From Fragilariopsis cylindrus CCMP1102 (taxonomy: Eukaryota > Bacillariophyta > Bacillariophyceae > Bacillariales > Bacillariaceae): 64,000 bases of DNA. The notes beneath the pieces are model-generated. The model was not told the origin of the DNA. It ran no database searches and was given only the letters and a program-made list of their open reading frames with translations. Where the stretch lies: assembly GCA_900095095.1 (NCBI GenBank), contig FMBT01000171.1, forward strand, positions 1 through 64,000, in the 5' to 3' direction. Below, one piece after another: positions 20,889-32,105 of the stretch; within the stretch, counting starts at the first letter, position 1, and every line of letters starts with the position of its first letter. The translations under genes and the position numbers were made by a program.

Positions 20889-21912
20889 CTAGCTAAAAAG
20901 ATCGTCCGTTAAATCATCGGAACCAAACAAATCATCCAACGATGATTCGATATCCGCCTCCAGATCAAGAAGATCGTCGCTGCTATTACTAAGAGAAGAA
21001 TCCGACGATGAACCATCTTCATCGTCAGCTTCTGCATCCGCTATAATTCCAGCAGCAGCAAGCTCCTCTGATACAGCCTTCTTCTCTTTCAATCGTTCTT
21101 CTCTTTTCTTTTTCTTTTCTTTATCTGATGCTCTACGATCAGCACCAACTTGCTTAACAACCTCAGGACGGGGTGTAAAAATCAAAGACAAATTCCGTCC
21201 TTCGCGTTTGGGCCGTCCTTCTCTGACACAAGTATCTTCCATTTCCATTGCAAGTTTGTCTAAAATTCGAATCCTAACTTGTCGTGTTGTATTTCCCTTC
21301 CACGAAACGCTATAGAACATTTAACACGATTTCCTTGATTTAAAAATTTCAATGCAGCCTTTTTACGAACTTCATAATCATGTACGTCAATCTTGTAGGA
21401 CATTTTAACTTCTTTAACTTCGGTTGCCTTTGAATTCTTCTTAACTTCCTTTGCTTTCTTTTCTTTCATGTATCGGTATTTGGAATAATCAACAATTTTA
21501 GCAACGGGTGGGTCCGAATTGGGATTAAGTAAAATAACATCAAGTCCACCCATTTCTTTTGCCTTGGCCAGTGCCTCTGCCTTTGTCATTACACCTAATG
21601 CTTCATCCTTACCCTTTGCGTTGGGTGTTGTCACACGAAGTTCATCGAATTGAATTTCATCGTTCATTGGTGGTTTCTTTTCTTTTACAGGTGCACGTCT
21701 CATCATGTTCATGTTACGTCGAGCCATGAATAATGCCGATGATGTGGGGGACAATTGCTGCTGTTCTGGAATACTTATTTGTTGTAGAGAAGAAAGTCCG
21801 ATACGAGGTACGAACCCTTGAACAACAGCAACGACCGAAAAAGTTGTAGCAAGTACAAGGAGGAGGGCCGATGGTCCCCTATCCTGGATGCTCCTACTGG
21901 TCGACAATTCAT
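20889..21912 (-). CDS. infC: Translation initiation factor IF-3, plastid-targeted
   Basis: Binds the small ribosomal subunit and controls start-codon selection in the plastid. N-terminal presequence ALLLVLATTFSVVAVVQGF-VPRIG is a signal peptide with a Gly-Phe site, followed by a Ser-rich transit region. IF3-N: MNDEIQFDELRVTTP and LDVILLNPNSDPPVAKIVDY. IF3-C: VKMSYKIDVHDYEVRKKAAL, FLNQGNRVKCSIAFRGREIQ, DKLG and LIFTPRP. After IF3-C comes a basic coiled coil and an acidic Ser/Asp tail, longer than bacterial IF-3. Two one-base frame changes are needed: near 21271 (LGF to LGIRILDKL, AA to A) and near 21908 between ATG at 21912 and the presequence (TTT to TT). The next in-frame Met lies after the presequence, so I favour the ATG at 21912. 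Confidence 0.88.
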
Positions 21913-23128
21913 TTTCAATATATTATATATTCTTGCCTTTGGAGGTTTATTTGTCTGGGTGTTCTGGAACTGCTTGATAACAATAGTCTGGGAAAGGTGA
22001 TGTTTGTGAAGCAAGCAACGGACACAGTCAACAGGGAAAAGCAGTTGGTGGAGAAATGAAAGAAAATGAAAGGTAGCGATGAGTGACGTTACGCGTGACA
22101 CAGTGTGATTGCGTGTTAAATAATCATTTTAAAAAACGCCGGAAGAGGCAAGACGGCGTGATTTAAAAAAAATGGAAAATATGGTCAGAATTCCTTCCTT
22201 CCTTGTAAAATCGAGCATACAATCAAATTAGGCTTTTTTTCTTGCATGTTGACACTTAATTTTAATTGCCTCCTTCCATTCATTGCCATCAGGTGAGCCA
22301 AGTGAGTACCAACTGTTAATACAATATGCTTACTAGTTTTACATAATATATGATCATCTGCGTTTGATTAGATTTTACTGTAAAGCTCCATGAGCACCTT
22401 ATTTTCCAACAGAAGCAAGAAGATCTCTCTCATTGTCTATCATTCATTACAAAATGAATAAGCCACTTGGATGAATGGAGCCTTATTTCATTGCAACTAG
22501 AAATTGCTGGGTCAATGGTAGTAATTATACATGAGATACCATCTTTGTGGAGTAGCACCGGTCCCATACAAGCATCACTGCATGTGTAATAGTAAAAGCA
22601 TCATTAAATACCCCTTATGTGCACTATGCCACAGCAGGAGGGTAGATACCTTACAACAACATTGTCTTTCTCCTCTCCTCATAATATTTTGATACCATTA
22701 ATTTGTCATAAATACAAGACTGTTGATGATCGATCTATCAGTTATTCTTGGTGTTATTGTTCTCAAATGTTATACTTGTATGGCAATACTTGTATTAGCG
22801 TAAATGTGCAATTTTCTCCAGTTTTTTTTAGTGCAGGGGGCATACATAAAATATAAAAGGAATTTGCCGTATTCTTGGTTATTTTTACCATAATAAACAA
22901 AAAATTTGAAACACGACAGCTGGCGTTGTTAGTACTGGTAAACACGCGCTTAATGCGTTTAACACGACAGATCGTGAGAAGATGAACCCTTTTGGTGCGA
23001 GGATACGAAAAGAGTGGAAAGACTCGTCGCAAGTGATGTTTATTTTTAATTTTTATTGAAGTTACACTAATTAACTCCGTTACGGTTCGCACGACACTTT
23101 CATTATTGCTTACCATTTATCATCAACC
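21913..23128. other. Intergenic
   Basis: About 1.2 kb with no supported gene. A few short protein-like stretches on the minus strand around 22200-22320 are too short to assign. Confidence 0.35.
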
Positions 23129-24436
23129 ATGTCGGACCAAATCAAGGAACCACATCCTCATGATGTGTTATCGGGGAGAGGAAATTATGTAAACTATCAC
23201 GATGGGAATGAGTATTTTCGTAAGATGGTTCGAGATCACAAAGTTGATTACGTGAATTGTCCTAAGCAACAGAAGGGAAAATTCTCAAAATTGATTGTTG
23301 ATAAAATAAAACAACGTAATCCTCCCGGTCGCTTTCTCAAACAAGTTAAGGATTCAAAATTATGGTATGATATCGGAGAGAAGAAGGCATTAGATAAAAC
23401 ACGACAAGCTCTTCGAGAAGGAGCACCAGAACTCATGCAGAATGATTCGCCGGGAATAGAGGATGGAAGCGGCCATAATCTCGTACAAAGTGTAGGTGAA
23501 ACGTCTGTCCGACCATCAGCAATTTCGGTTTTTTTTTATTTTTCGACGATAATAATTCTTACTGAATGAACTTTCTTTCTTTCTTTCACTGCTGTACTTA
23601 TACTTTTTCTTTATTTAGCGACATTCACCATCAGAACAACAGTTCCAAAACAGTGAACTTTCTATCTTACAACAATCGATTATGAGTGGTAACTTTGATG
23701 GGAGTGGGTTCATGTCTAACGTATCCCCCGGCGGCGGTGGCGGTGGCGGGATGATGTCTCAAAATGGTTTGATTGCGGCAGGGTTGTCACCTCAAATAAT
23801 GGCATCTCCCCTATATGCTTCTCCTGGAATGAGTATGTCAAATAGTGCAACGCCGTCATCAAATAACTTGATGAGTCAACGATTCGGTAATCGAACGGGC
23901 GGGATGAATTTATCACAAGTCATACCACCACCCCAAGTCCATCACCGGATCAAAACACGAGTAATATTAATTCGATGTCGATGATGCAACAACAACAGCC
24001 AGCAGCTTCAGCAACAACAAGCACTACAACAAGAAAGGGAGAAACTTATTATACAACAACAGCGACAGGAGCAAAAAAAACAACTACGGCTTCTTCAGCA
24101 ACAACAATACCTACGACAGCAACAACAGCAGCAGCAACAACAACAACAAGCACGACGTCAATCATATACATCACAGCAGCAACAGGAAATACTTCTGAAT
24201 GCCACGGCTGTGATGGGTAATAATCAATTAGGTATGACGAGCCCACAGCAGCGGCAACAACAACAACAACAGCCGGAACAAATACATATGGATCAACTAA
24301 GAATAAATAAACTAAAAGAGAAACAACAGCTGCTGCAACAACAAATCAATGAACATAAACAACTTGAAGAACAACTGAGAAAACAACAACAAATGGATCA
24401 GCAGCAGCAGAATCAGCAACAGCAGAACAGCAGCAA

Positions 24437-24467
<31 letters not shown>

Positions 24468-25180
24468 AACAACAACAACAGCAAAATCCATCCGAAATGC
24501 AAAAACTTCAAAGTAGGTTGGGAGAAATTTATAACACGGACGCATTCTTGGATCCGACACCCATTCATAGCAACGAAATGTCGGGAGTACAGTCGTCGTC
24601 TTCATATCAACATCGTCAACAACAGCAGCAACAGCAACACAATGAAGAAGGTAGCGATAACGACTCAGAACGTTTTCGAACGTTAAAACGAGAAAATAGT
24701 CTCAAAATGGAAAGCGTATTCGATCCGGAGGATACTGTAACACTTACTGAGGGGAAGAAAAAATTCGATGCAAGTGCAATGAGTATGTCAGGAACGAGTT
24801 TATCAATGGGGGATTTTGGCGAAGAGAGTGAACTTAGTGCTCTATTTGATGCATCGATGCAAATTACTCCTGGAAATTATGTCGTCGGTCTGAACGATAG
24901 AGGAAATCGATCTCAATCAAATTCATTGTCACCAAAGCGAGAGAGGGTTATGAAATCATCATCGACGCCGTCGACCGAAGGTAATAATTATAAAGATAAA
25001 CATGCAGCTCTTCTTGGTATGAGTCTTGCAACTATTGGTTCGTCGTCAGGATTTGATTATTCAGGATCACTTAAGACACCCTCGACTGCCGGAGAAAAAT
25101 CCAGTAGTAGTGGTAGTATGAATATGAGTTGTGACAGTTCCTTAAGTCATCTATTTGAGGACTCTATTAAAGAAAGATAG
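23129..25180 (+). CDS. DUF6824-type domain protein with Gln-rich middle (frame-disrupted)
   Basis: ATG at 23129. Residues ~8-105 carry HPHDVLSGRGNYVNYHDGNE, YVNCPKQQKGKFSKLIVDKI, NPPGRFLKQ and LWYDIGEKKALDKTRQALR, a domain very abundant in diatoms whose biochemical role is unclear; DNA or protein binding is often supposed. One GT-AG intron ends at ...TTATTTAG before 23619 (exon 2 begins RHSPSEQQFQ); the donor is either GTTTTT after 23538 or GTAGGT near 23490, both phase 0. The middle is Gln-rich, the C-terminus Ser-rich with RLGEIYNTDAFLDPTP and ELSALFDASMQITPG. Frame changes occur near 23938, 23999 and 24435, all at or beside low-complexity runs. The Q-rich coding potential resumes each time, so I treat it as one gene. 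Confidence 0.75.
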
Positions 25181-25666
25181 GAAAAGAGCGGGGGTGTATT
25201 AAATAACGGTATTGTATAATATTTTATCGATTTTATCATAGTAATTTCCGTTGGGAATAATGTTATTATCTGTCCTTTGGTGTAGTTCAAAATATTACGG
25301 TGTGTTTGTATGGAATCGGCAATGATTAATTCTTTCTCTTTAATAATCTTTTCCGATAGAAATGTAATTAGTAAAGAAAGAAATCTTTCAACTTGTGAAT
25401 TGCCATTATTACTATTATTTCAGATTAGAAATGTGCCTCCCTCTGCTCAGACAATAAAATAAAAGCAGAGAGCAGTTACCGACACATTTTTTAATTGAAA
25501 CATCACTACTAAGTACCGTGATAGAAGATGCCTTTCCTCCTTCTGAAACTCCACAGCGTACTAATACCATGTACTTTCTCGTGAGTTCAACATTTCGTCT
25601 TCGGTAGATCGACGTTAGTCGTAGGATTGTCGCCCCCATTATTGGTTTCTTGTAATTCAGCTATAT
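25181..25666. other. Intergenic between convergent genes
   Basis: Nothing recognised apart from presumed 3' UTRs. Confidence 0.35.
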
Positions 25667-26490
25667 CTAACTTACTTCTGAATCATTTTTATCTTCAGTA
25701 TTTTTCGCTCTATTCGTAGCCCAATAATAGGAAAAGAAATCGAGTACCGGTTTTCGAACATCGGGTTTCGTCATAGTGATACAGGTCGATACAATCGGCT
25801 TGGCGGAACAAAGTAACGTTCGAGTTCCGTAGAAATAACCAGCAAAATTTGTAAGTATAATGGTTGCGAAAACATGAAGAGTGCCATTCCTGGAACCCAT
25901 ACTGCGACGAATCAGAAAAAGATTCGGAAGAAATAACCTTCATCCTACTGTTCGGACACGAGCTCAATAAACCACACCTCCAGATCATAACACATACGAA
26001 GAGAACCAAACCGACTGGAATTCCAACACTTTGGATGAAGGAAAGAGAAAAGTAGATATAACCAGGAGCAATATCTCCCAGAAAATGCCCAAGGACAGCC
26101 AAGAGCATTGCAGAGCAGTAAACTGGTATTGCTTGTATTGTCACTTTGCAGAGACTTGGTGGATTAGTCCTACATATCCAAGAGGTTTTCTTCACGAAAT
26201 CATATACCTCATAGGCTATATCTACATTCAAATATAGATCTGCTGTCACAACATTATCATTCATACAACATTCCCGGGATGTCTTTTCTCAGAAAAAGAG
26301 GCCATAGCAATATATCCACCAGTCGCTTCATTCCAGTAGTCGCTGCAAAGCATCAGTATGCGCCAGGCCAAAGAAGATTGAAAAGTGCATCGGGAATTGC
26401 CAGTATACAGGTATTTATTGGAACTGGATCGACTGGCGTAACTTGTTGTCTGCACCTGGATACGATTGATGTTTGTTGGTGATTCCTTTT
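25667..26490 (-). pseudogene. Multi-pass membrane protein, frame-disrupted
   Basis: Minus-strand fragments in different frames join as one membrane protein: PINTCILAIPDALFNLLWPG, then CSDYWNEATGGYIAMAS, then VDIAYEVYDFVKKTSWICRT, CSAMLLAVLGHFLGDIAPGY, IYFSLSFIQSVGIPVGLVLF, then in a second frame MGSRNGTLHVFATIILTNFA and KPVLDFFSYYW to a stop at 25667. Hydrophobic segments alternate with Cys-containing loops, suggestive of a polytopic receptor- or channel-like protein, but I recognise no family. At least three frame changes are needed; given similar changes in conserved genes nearby, it could be a real gene with sequence errors or unpredicted introns. The 5' end is not defined. Confidence 0.45.
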
Positions 26491-26956
26491 CTCCTTCATA
26501 AGTAATCGTGACAAAATTGGAAGGACCAAAGCAGATGATATTAAAACTAAGAGATCATCAGTCCAATGAACGAAACAAAAGTTGTGTCACTAAGGTTAAG
26601 CTGCTTCGTGATCGTTTCTTTCTTTACTGGATGACCAAAATTTCGATAGAGTGGTTGAGGATTTGCTTTCTTACGTCTACGCGAAGTGTAATTTGTAATT
26701 TCGTAATTTCACTACCATTATTTCGTACTTCAAGTAGCTTAAGAGAAATTGATAAGCCCCATCACAGGTGTTATAAATCTTTCTGAAAAATTCTTGACAC
26801 AGATGCTCGACATGTCACATACGAACATACTGTACTAAGTACTAACGTTACGCATGAGAAGTAACACAGTATTCATCACAACACAGCAGCGAGATTGTCA
26901 AGTACATGTAGTACATTGTAGTAGAAATAGTAAAGGTAGTATACAGTAGTAGATAT
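26491..26956. other. Divergent intergenic region
   Basis: May include the undefined 5' end of the membrane protein (a minus-strand stretch EVRNNGSEITKLQITLRVD is protein-like at ~26650-26740). Otherwise nothing recognised. Confidence 0.3.
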
Positions 26957-29424
26957 ATGACCAGCTTCTTATTACGGACACTGTCCGCTACCACTACGAG
27001 GAGACCAGCCGCAACCGGACGTCGATCCACTCTGGCTGTCGTACTATTTTCGATTGTGGTAGTTGTTGTGACAGTAGCTCTAGTCGAAGCTTTTGTTCCT
27101 TCACAGATACCAACTCGTAACAGAGCATACCGACGACGACTGCTGCTGCTGCTGCCACACCGGAAGATGCGATTCAATGGTGTTATTCAAGAAGAAGAAG
27201 AAGTGGAAGTGGTAGTACAAATTTATTTTCCACAACAATAAATTCCTCTTCGGATGTTCCAATAACACCTCCTCCAAAGCAACAAAGTTCTGCAAATAGC
27301 GTCATTTGTGGTGGCGGTCCAGCGGGTTTGCTGACATCAATTATGTTGGCTCAAAAGTTTCCCAATCAAAAGGTGAGTGAGTGGCGCGCATTGTAACTGT
27401 ATATTGTAGTGTTGTAACATTATATTATACTGTACTGCATGCATATTATTGTTCACTTTGGCTTATTCGCTATGGATGTGACTGTGATTATGACTACTGG
27501 TTTAATTTGATAAAGCCTACAGCCATATCTTGTTCTTTTCCGCTAAAGAACAATCGTAACATAATCCAATGCCTACCGTACTTGCTCCTGACACAAAATC
27601 ATGGTGACTAAAAAACTTTAAACAAAAATTACGAAATAAATAAAAAACTCTATACTGATATAGATCAAAGTGTACGAGCGACTACCCGCACCATATTCGC
27701 CTACCGATTTGACTGTTTGGAATGATTTTGCTAAGTTTTATTTAATTGGATTGGGTGGTAGAGGACAGACAGCATTGGGAAAATTTGGTGTGTGGGACGA
27801 AGTTGAGGAGGTTAGTACGGCTGTTGTTGGTAGGAAAGACTGGTCACCCGGATCGGAAGAAGGTGTCGAACGGATCTTTGAGGGACGGAATAAACGAAAG
27901 TTTACAACCCAGGTATTACCCCGAGATAAATTAGTATCAGTATTGCATCAACATATCGTAGATAATTATTCAAATGAACAAATTGAATTAAATTACGGAT
28001 TCGAAGTCATGCCTGTTAAGTTTGATAATGACGATGATGACAATCAAAGTCACGCTGTCGTCGATATTTACCGATGTCAAGGAGAAAAGGGAGATGAAGT
28101 CGACTGTGAAATGGACCCTATCGAGCGTATCTCAACAGATCTTTTGATCGCTGCGGATGGAACATCAAGAACAATAGCGAACTACATGGCAGAAACTGAT
28201 CAACGTGAACGCAAGTCGATGAATTTGATTCAGAGGCTATTCGCAGGAAAAACCTTTCAGTGTGACCCGATACATTGACGACAATCGGCGTGTGTATAAA
28301 TCAATTCCAATGAAACTGCCAAAAGATTGGAGACCAGATTTAAATTATTCTGCTAGATCGAAGGATGGTGGTATGAACATAGATGCGTTACCAGCGAATC
28401 GTGATGGTAGCTACTGTGGTATATTGCTTTTGAAAGAAGATGATCCGATGGCACAGGCCAACGTCGACCCTGAAACGTTACGAGGATTCTTAAATGAGAA
28501 ACTTCCTCAGTTTTCATCAATGCTCGACGATAAGGTCGTTGCACAGGTAGCGAAGAAGCATCCCTCGTTTCTACCATCGTTTCGATCCGTTGGTCCAAGA
28601 TTAAACCAAGGCGATCATATCCTGATTTTGGGTGATTGTGCGCATACCGTCAAGGTAAGGATATTGAAACCAAAAAAGTTTGAATGACTTCCAGAAAAGA
28701 ATAGAATTTTCCAGGAAACTAGTAGTAACAGTCGAACTTGCTTGTTCATATTCCATTTGCTTTCCTCCATTACTCATACAACTCATTATTTCTTTGTGTT
28801 TTTTCTTCCTTCCTTCTTGTCGTCTCGTTTTGCTAGCCTTACTTTGGTTTGGGTGCAAATTCAGCACTAGAAGATGTTTCAATATTTTCTGATTGCATCG
28901 ACGATTCCAATGAAAACATGATAGATGCTGTCATGAGTTTCTCGTCGTAGAGCTAAAGATTCCGAAACACTTGTCCGTATTTCGAGAGAACTTGATCGTC
29001 CTGGTATACTCGGTACAGTCACATTTATCATCCCGATAATACTAGACGCCATATTTAACAAAATCAATCCAAATTATTCGCACCTAATATCATATCTATG
29101 CTTCAACGAGACGATATGACATTCAATCAAGTTGCACGACGGAAACGTCTTGATCGGACCGTTCAGGTTGCTGTACTTGCTTCGTTAATGACCGGTGCAA
29201 CGTGGATGGCAAAGTTTGTAGTTGCAGCAATTGCTAAAGCTATCGGACGTCGTTCTTCGACCGTATCATTGGTTTTGGCAGGAATTTCCGCTGGTATGAT
29301 CTACTCAAAAAAATCGTTGACACAATATTTAAATTCTGATATGGCACCCGCAGATGTTCTTGCCAAGATGAAATCTCCCATTACCGAAGATGGGGAAACA
29401 ATGGAAAAGGATGTAAAAGCTTGA
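26957..29424 (+). CDS. FAD-dependent monooxygenase (kynurenine 3-monooxygenase-like), plastid-targeted, three exons
   Basis: ATG at 26957. Presequence STLAVVLFSIVVVVVTVALV then EAF-VPSQIP (AF motif). FAD dinucleotide motif: SVICGGGPAGLLTSIMLA. Exon 1 ends 27372 (AAG|GTGAGT), intron 27373-27663, exon 2 begins 27664 (IKVYERLPAPY). DLLIAADGTSRTIA is the DG motif; LILGDCAHTVK|PYFGLGANSALEDV is the GD motif, split by intron 28655-28836. The C-terminus has hydrophobic segments (MTGATWMAKFVVAAIAKAIG), as in membrane-bound KMO-type enzymes. Aromatic hydroxylation is inferred; substrate unknown. Frame changes are needed near 27126, 28250, 28941 and 29073, each fitting a small run-length change. Residues on both sides match the family order, so this is one gene and not several. 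Confidence 0.8.
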
Positions 29425-29548
29425 AAAAAATAATGATAGAAATAGCTAGCTAGGAAGAATCATTTTTTTTTAATGTTTATTTTTTTGTTCTACTAATACT
29501 GTTGCCGATAATGTTAATTTACAATCGAAGCAAACGACGTCGGTAATT

Positions 29549-30319
29549 TCAAACCATCAGTGTACTAGCGTTGTTGTTGCTACTAGAATTATAGTGGGAA
29601 ACGGTAGTAGAAGCAGATGATGATGAGGATGCGCCAGTTGGTTCGTCTGTGTATAATACTGATCGGAGTGGTATCGCTTCACTGTTTTGAGATAATTCTT
29701 CTCCTCCACCTCCTCCAGATACAAGAAGACGATAATACCGTGTAAATTCTTTTCGTGCCATCAATAACTGTATCATTACAAGTAATTGAAAAAAACACAT
29801 AAATGAACTTATATATGATAATGTATAAAGTATTCTCGTCAATGAATGATTAACGATCATATGTCGTCCACTTTCTTCGAATACATTACCATTGGGATTT
29901 AATTTTGATAAATTTAGTAATAAATTCGTTTCAGCCGACCAAACATATACCATATTCAATGACAGTAATGATGCACAGAATGTACAACCAGTAAATATTC
30001 CAATAACAAAATGTGCTTGATGTAATAATGATGACTCGTCTGCTGGTCCAGAAAATAATGCATAACCAAGTGCAGCATGGAATATAGCAAATACACCTGA
30101 TGATTCTCCCGTGAAGGTAATACCTTTATTAACCTTCCATAATTCTTGTAATCCAGGACCTTCATAACATGGCATTACATAACATGCCTCAGCTGCATTC
30201 CAATATACTAATTTACAATACCAAATTGAAAGTAATCCCAGTACTGCATGACTAATCGCTAATAATTTTCTCCATGGAAATAATGATGATGATGATGATG
30301 ATGAAAAAATCGCTGTCAT
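29549..30319 (-). CDS. Small multi-pass membrane protein
   Basis: 256 aa, intact single exon. Four to five hydrophobic segments: LLAISHAVLGLLSIWYC, GVFAIFHAALGYALFSG, AHFVIGIFTGCTFCASLLSL and YTLSYISSFMCFFQLLVMIQ. The short Ser-run N-terminus and Ser/Asn-rich C-terminal tail are probably cytosolic. A luminal-type loop contains CYVMPCYEGPG with a possible disulfide. No family was recognised. The gene ends ~125 bp from the monooxygenase stop (convergent) and is divergent from the sepiapterin-reductase-like gene. Function unknown. Confidence 0.7.
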   Translation of the reverse strand: MTAIFSSSSSSSLFPWRKLLAISHAVLGLLSIWYCKLVYWNAAEACYVMPCYEGPGLQELWKVNKGITFTGESSGVFAIFHAALGYALFSGPADESSLLHQAHFVIGIFTGCTFCASLLSLNMVYVWSAETNLLLNLSKLNPNGNVFEESGRHMIVNHSLTRILYTLSYISSFMCFFQLLVMIQLLMARKEFTRYYRLLVSGGGGGEELSQNSEAIPLRSVLYTDEPTGASSSSSASTTVSHYNSSSNNNASTLMV

Positions 30320-30733
30320 AATATTATTATTTATTTGTTTTATTGTGTCTTATCGTCTTATCGTCTTATCTCATATCCATATTTGTTGGGTTCAAAATCG
30401 GAACTTGGCTTTGTTGTGGCAATTCGACCAGCCAGTGATGACAATCTCTTCGTCGTCCTCGAAGCAAGCTAAATGTTGACAGTAACCGATGTCGGCGTTT
30501 GATAATTGAGTTGTGTTGTAAGAGTTGTTGTCGTTGTCAAAGGGCAATGAATAAGATTTAAAGATACAAGTATTGGCGCGCATTTACCGCGCGCGTGTAG
30601 ATGTCAACAACAACAAAATAAAGCAAAAATCAACTTCCTGATGATCCGACACTAGTTTCAAATTATAAGTTGGGATGGATCACATAGCCATAAAACATAA
30701 AGCATAGAAAACCAACACAACATCAAAAGCATC
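30320..30733. other. Divergent intergenic region with GCGCGC palindromes
   Basis: Between two divergent genes; contains GGCGCGCATTTACCGCGCGCG near 30576-30596. Likely shared promoter region. Confidence 0.4.
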
Positions 30734-31795
30734 ATGCCACCTTCTTCAGCATCATGTTCTTCCGTGGTCGTCTTTCTTATCACGGGTGCATCGAAAGGTT
30801 TAGGACGTGCTATCGCAACTGTCGCAAGTAAATATTATGCTCAACAACAACAACATAAACTACGATCCAATGACAAAGATGATTCCATTTCGTCGGCATT
30901 GCCATCGTCGACGTCGTTATCGCAAAAATCAGCGCGATTTCTTTTAGTAGCAAGATCATCGGATGGTTTACAAGAAACAAAAAAGGAGATCATTTTAACA
31001 ACCTCAACAACAACTGATGAGGATAATGAGGATGATGTCATTATTTGTCGAACGATGGATTTATCAGATCTAGATCGATTGGATGACAATATAGATGTCC
31101 TTTTAGATGACGTAAATCGTCTGATATGTTGTGGAGGAGATGACAAGGATGGCGACAACCAGCGACACGATAACGTGGATGTGGTATTTGTGAATAATGC
31201 GGGTAGTTTAGGACATCTTGGACCAACCATAACAAGTCCATCTCTAAAAGACATGCGTCAAACTATAGATTTGAATGTAACAAGTTCTTTGTGGTTAACG
31301 GTACGATTTTCCCAATACGTAAAACAACTTGAAGAACGACAATGTCAACGACGTCAACAACAAAAAACAATGTCACTAGCAGCAACAATTGTTAATATTT
31401 CATCATTAGCAGCAATTTCAGATGACTTTTTGAGTATGGGGATATACAGTACAGGTAAAGCAGCAAGAGAACGATATCATACGATGCTTGCCAAAGAAGA
31501 AATGAAATCAAAAACGATGAAACAAGAAGAAGAGCCATCGTTGACAAAAGATGGTTGTGATGATAATAACAAAAGTAGTAATATTGCTATCAAAACTTTG
31601 AATTATGCACCTGGACCACTCGAAACTGAAATGACAACAGCAATTCGTAATGCCGATCAATTGGATATTGATTTAAAACCACATTTTCAAAAAGAATTAC
31701 TTGATGCTAATGATAGTGCACTTAAACTTATTAAGTTGGTAGATGAAAATACCTTTGAAAGTGGATCACATGTAGATTACTACGATCTTCCCTGA
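30734..31795 (+). CDS. Short-chain dehydrogenase, sepiapterin-reductase-like
   Basis: 353 aa, intact single exon. Classical SDR order: FLITGASKGLGRAIA (NADP loop), FLLVARSSDGLQ, VDVVFVNNAGSLGHLGP, DLNVTSSLW, IVNISSLAA, and YSTGKAARERYHTMLAKE (Y-x-x-x-K). TLNYAPGPLETEM is the distinctive sepiapterin-reductase substrate-site sequence; these enzymes carry out the last step of tetrahydrobiopterin synthesis. Low-complexity insertions (Q run, acidic DEDNEDD, KTMKQEEEPS) make it longer than animal enzymes (~260 aa). No targeting peptide is seen, so cytosolic action is likely. The assignment to sepiapterin reductase and not another SDR rests on the NAG-SLG and NYAPGPL signatures. Confidence 0.85.
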   Translation: MPPSSASCSSVVVFLITGASKGLGRAIATVASKYYAQQQQHKLRSNDKDDSISSALPSSTSLSQKSARFLLVARSSDGLQETKKEIILTTSTTTDEDNEDDVIICRTMDLSDLDRLDDNIDVLLDDVNRLICCGGDDKDGDNQRHDNVDVVFVNNAGSLGHLGPTITSPSLKDMRQTIDLNVTSSLWLTVRFSQYVKQLEERQCQRRQQQKTMSLAATIVNISSLAAISDDFLSMGIYSTGKAARERYHTMLAKEEMKSKTMKQEEEPSLTKDGCDDNNKSSNIAIKTLNYAPGPLETEMTTAIRNADQLDIDLKPHFQKELLDANDSALKLIKLVDENTFESGSHVDYYDLP

Positions 31796-32105
31796 TAATC
31801 AAAAGAAATAATATTGAATGAAGGACTATGGAAAATAGGAGGTATGGTTTTGTAGTATATGATTTTATTCTATTAGTGATTTTTTTAATTATAAAGTAGT
31901 ACAAAAGTTATGCAGTAAGAGAGTATCAGATGCAAGTAAAGACAAATATTTACAATTCTCTGGAGGACATTCAATGTCTCCATGCGTTGTGTATATAATT
32001 TTACATGCTAGCAATTAAAAAAGCCAGTGAAGAACCAGAACGGTTTAAATGTTCGATAGTACTTCCGTGCAACGCATAATTCACACGCGCTATCACGTTA
32101 AAATT
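31796..32105. other. 3' intergenic with a lone TIR-like fragment
   Basis: Between convergent genes. At about 32059-32076 it contains AGTACTTCCGTGCAACGCA, very close to the terminal repeat of the MITE at 45951-46115. Confidence 0.45.

Noticed and set aside
22200-22320. Short protein-like stretch on the minus strand
   Set aside because: Too short and unsupported by flanking sequence to name any gene or element.
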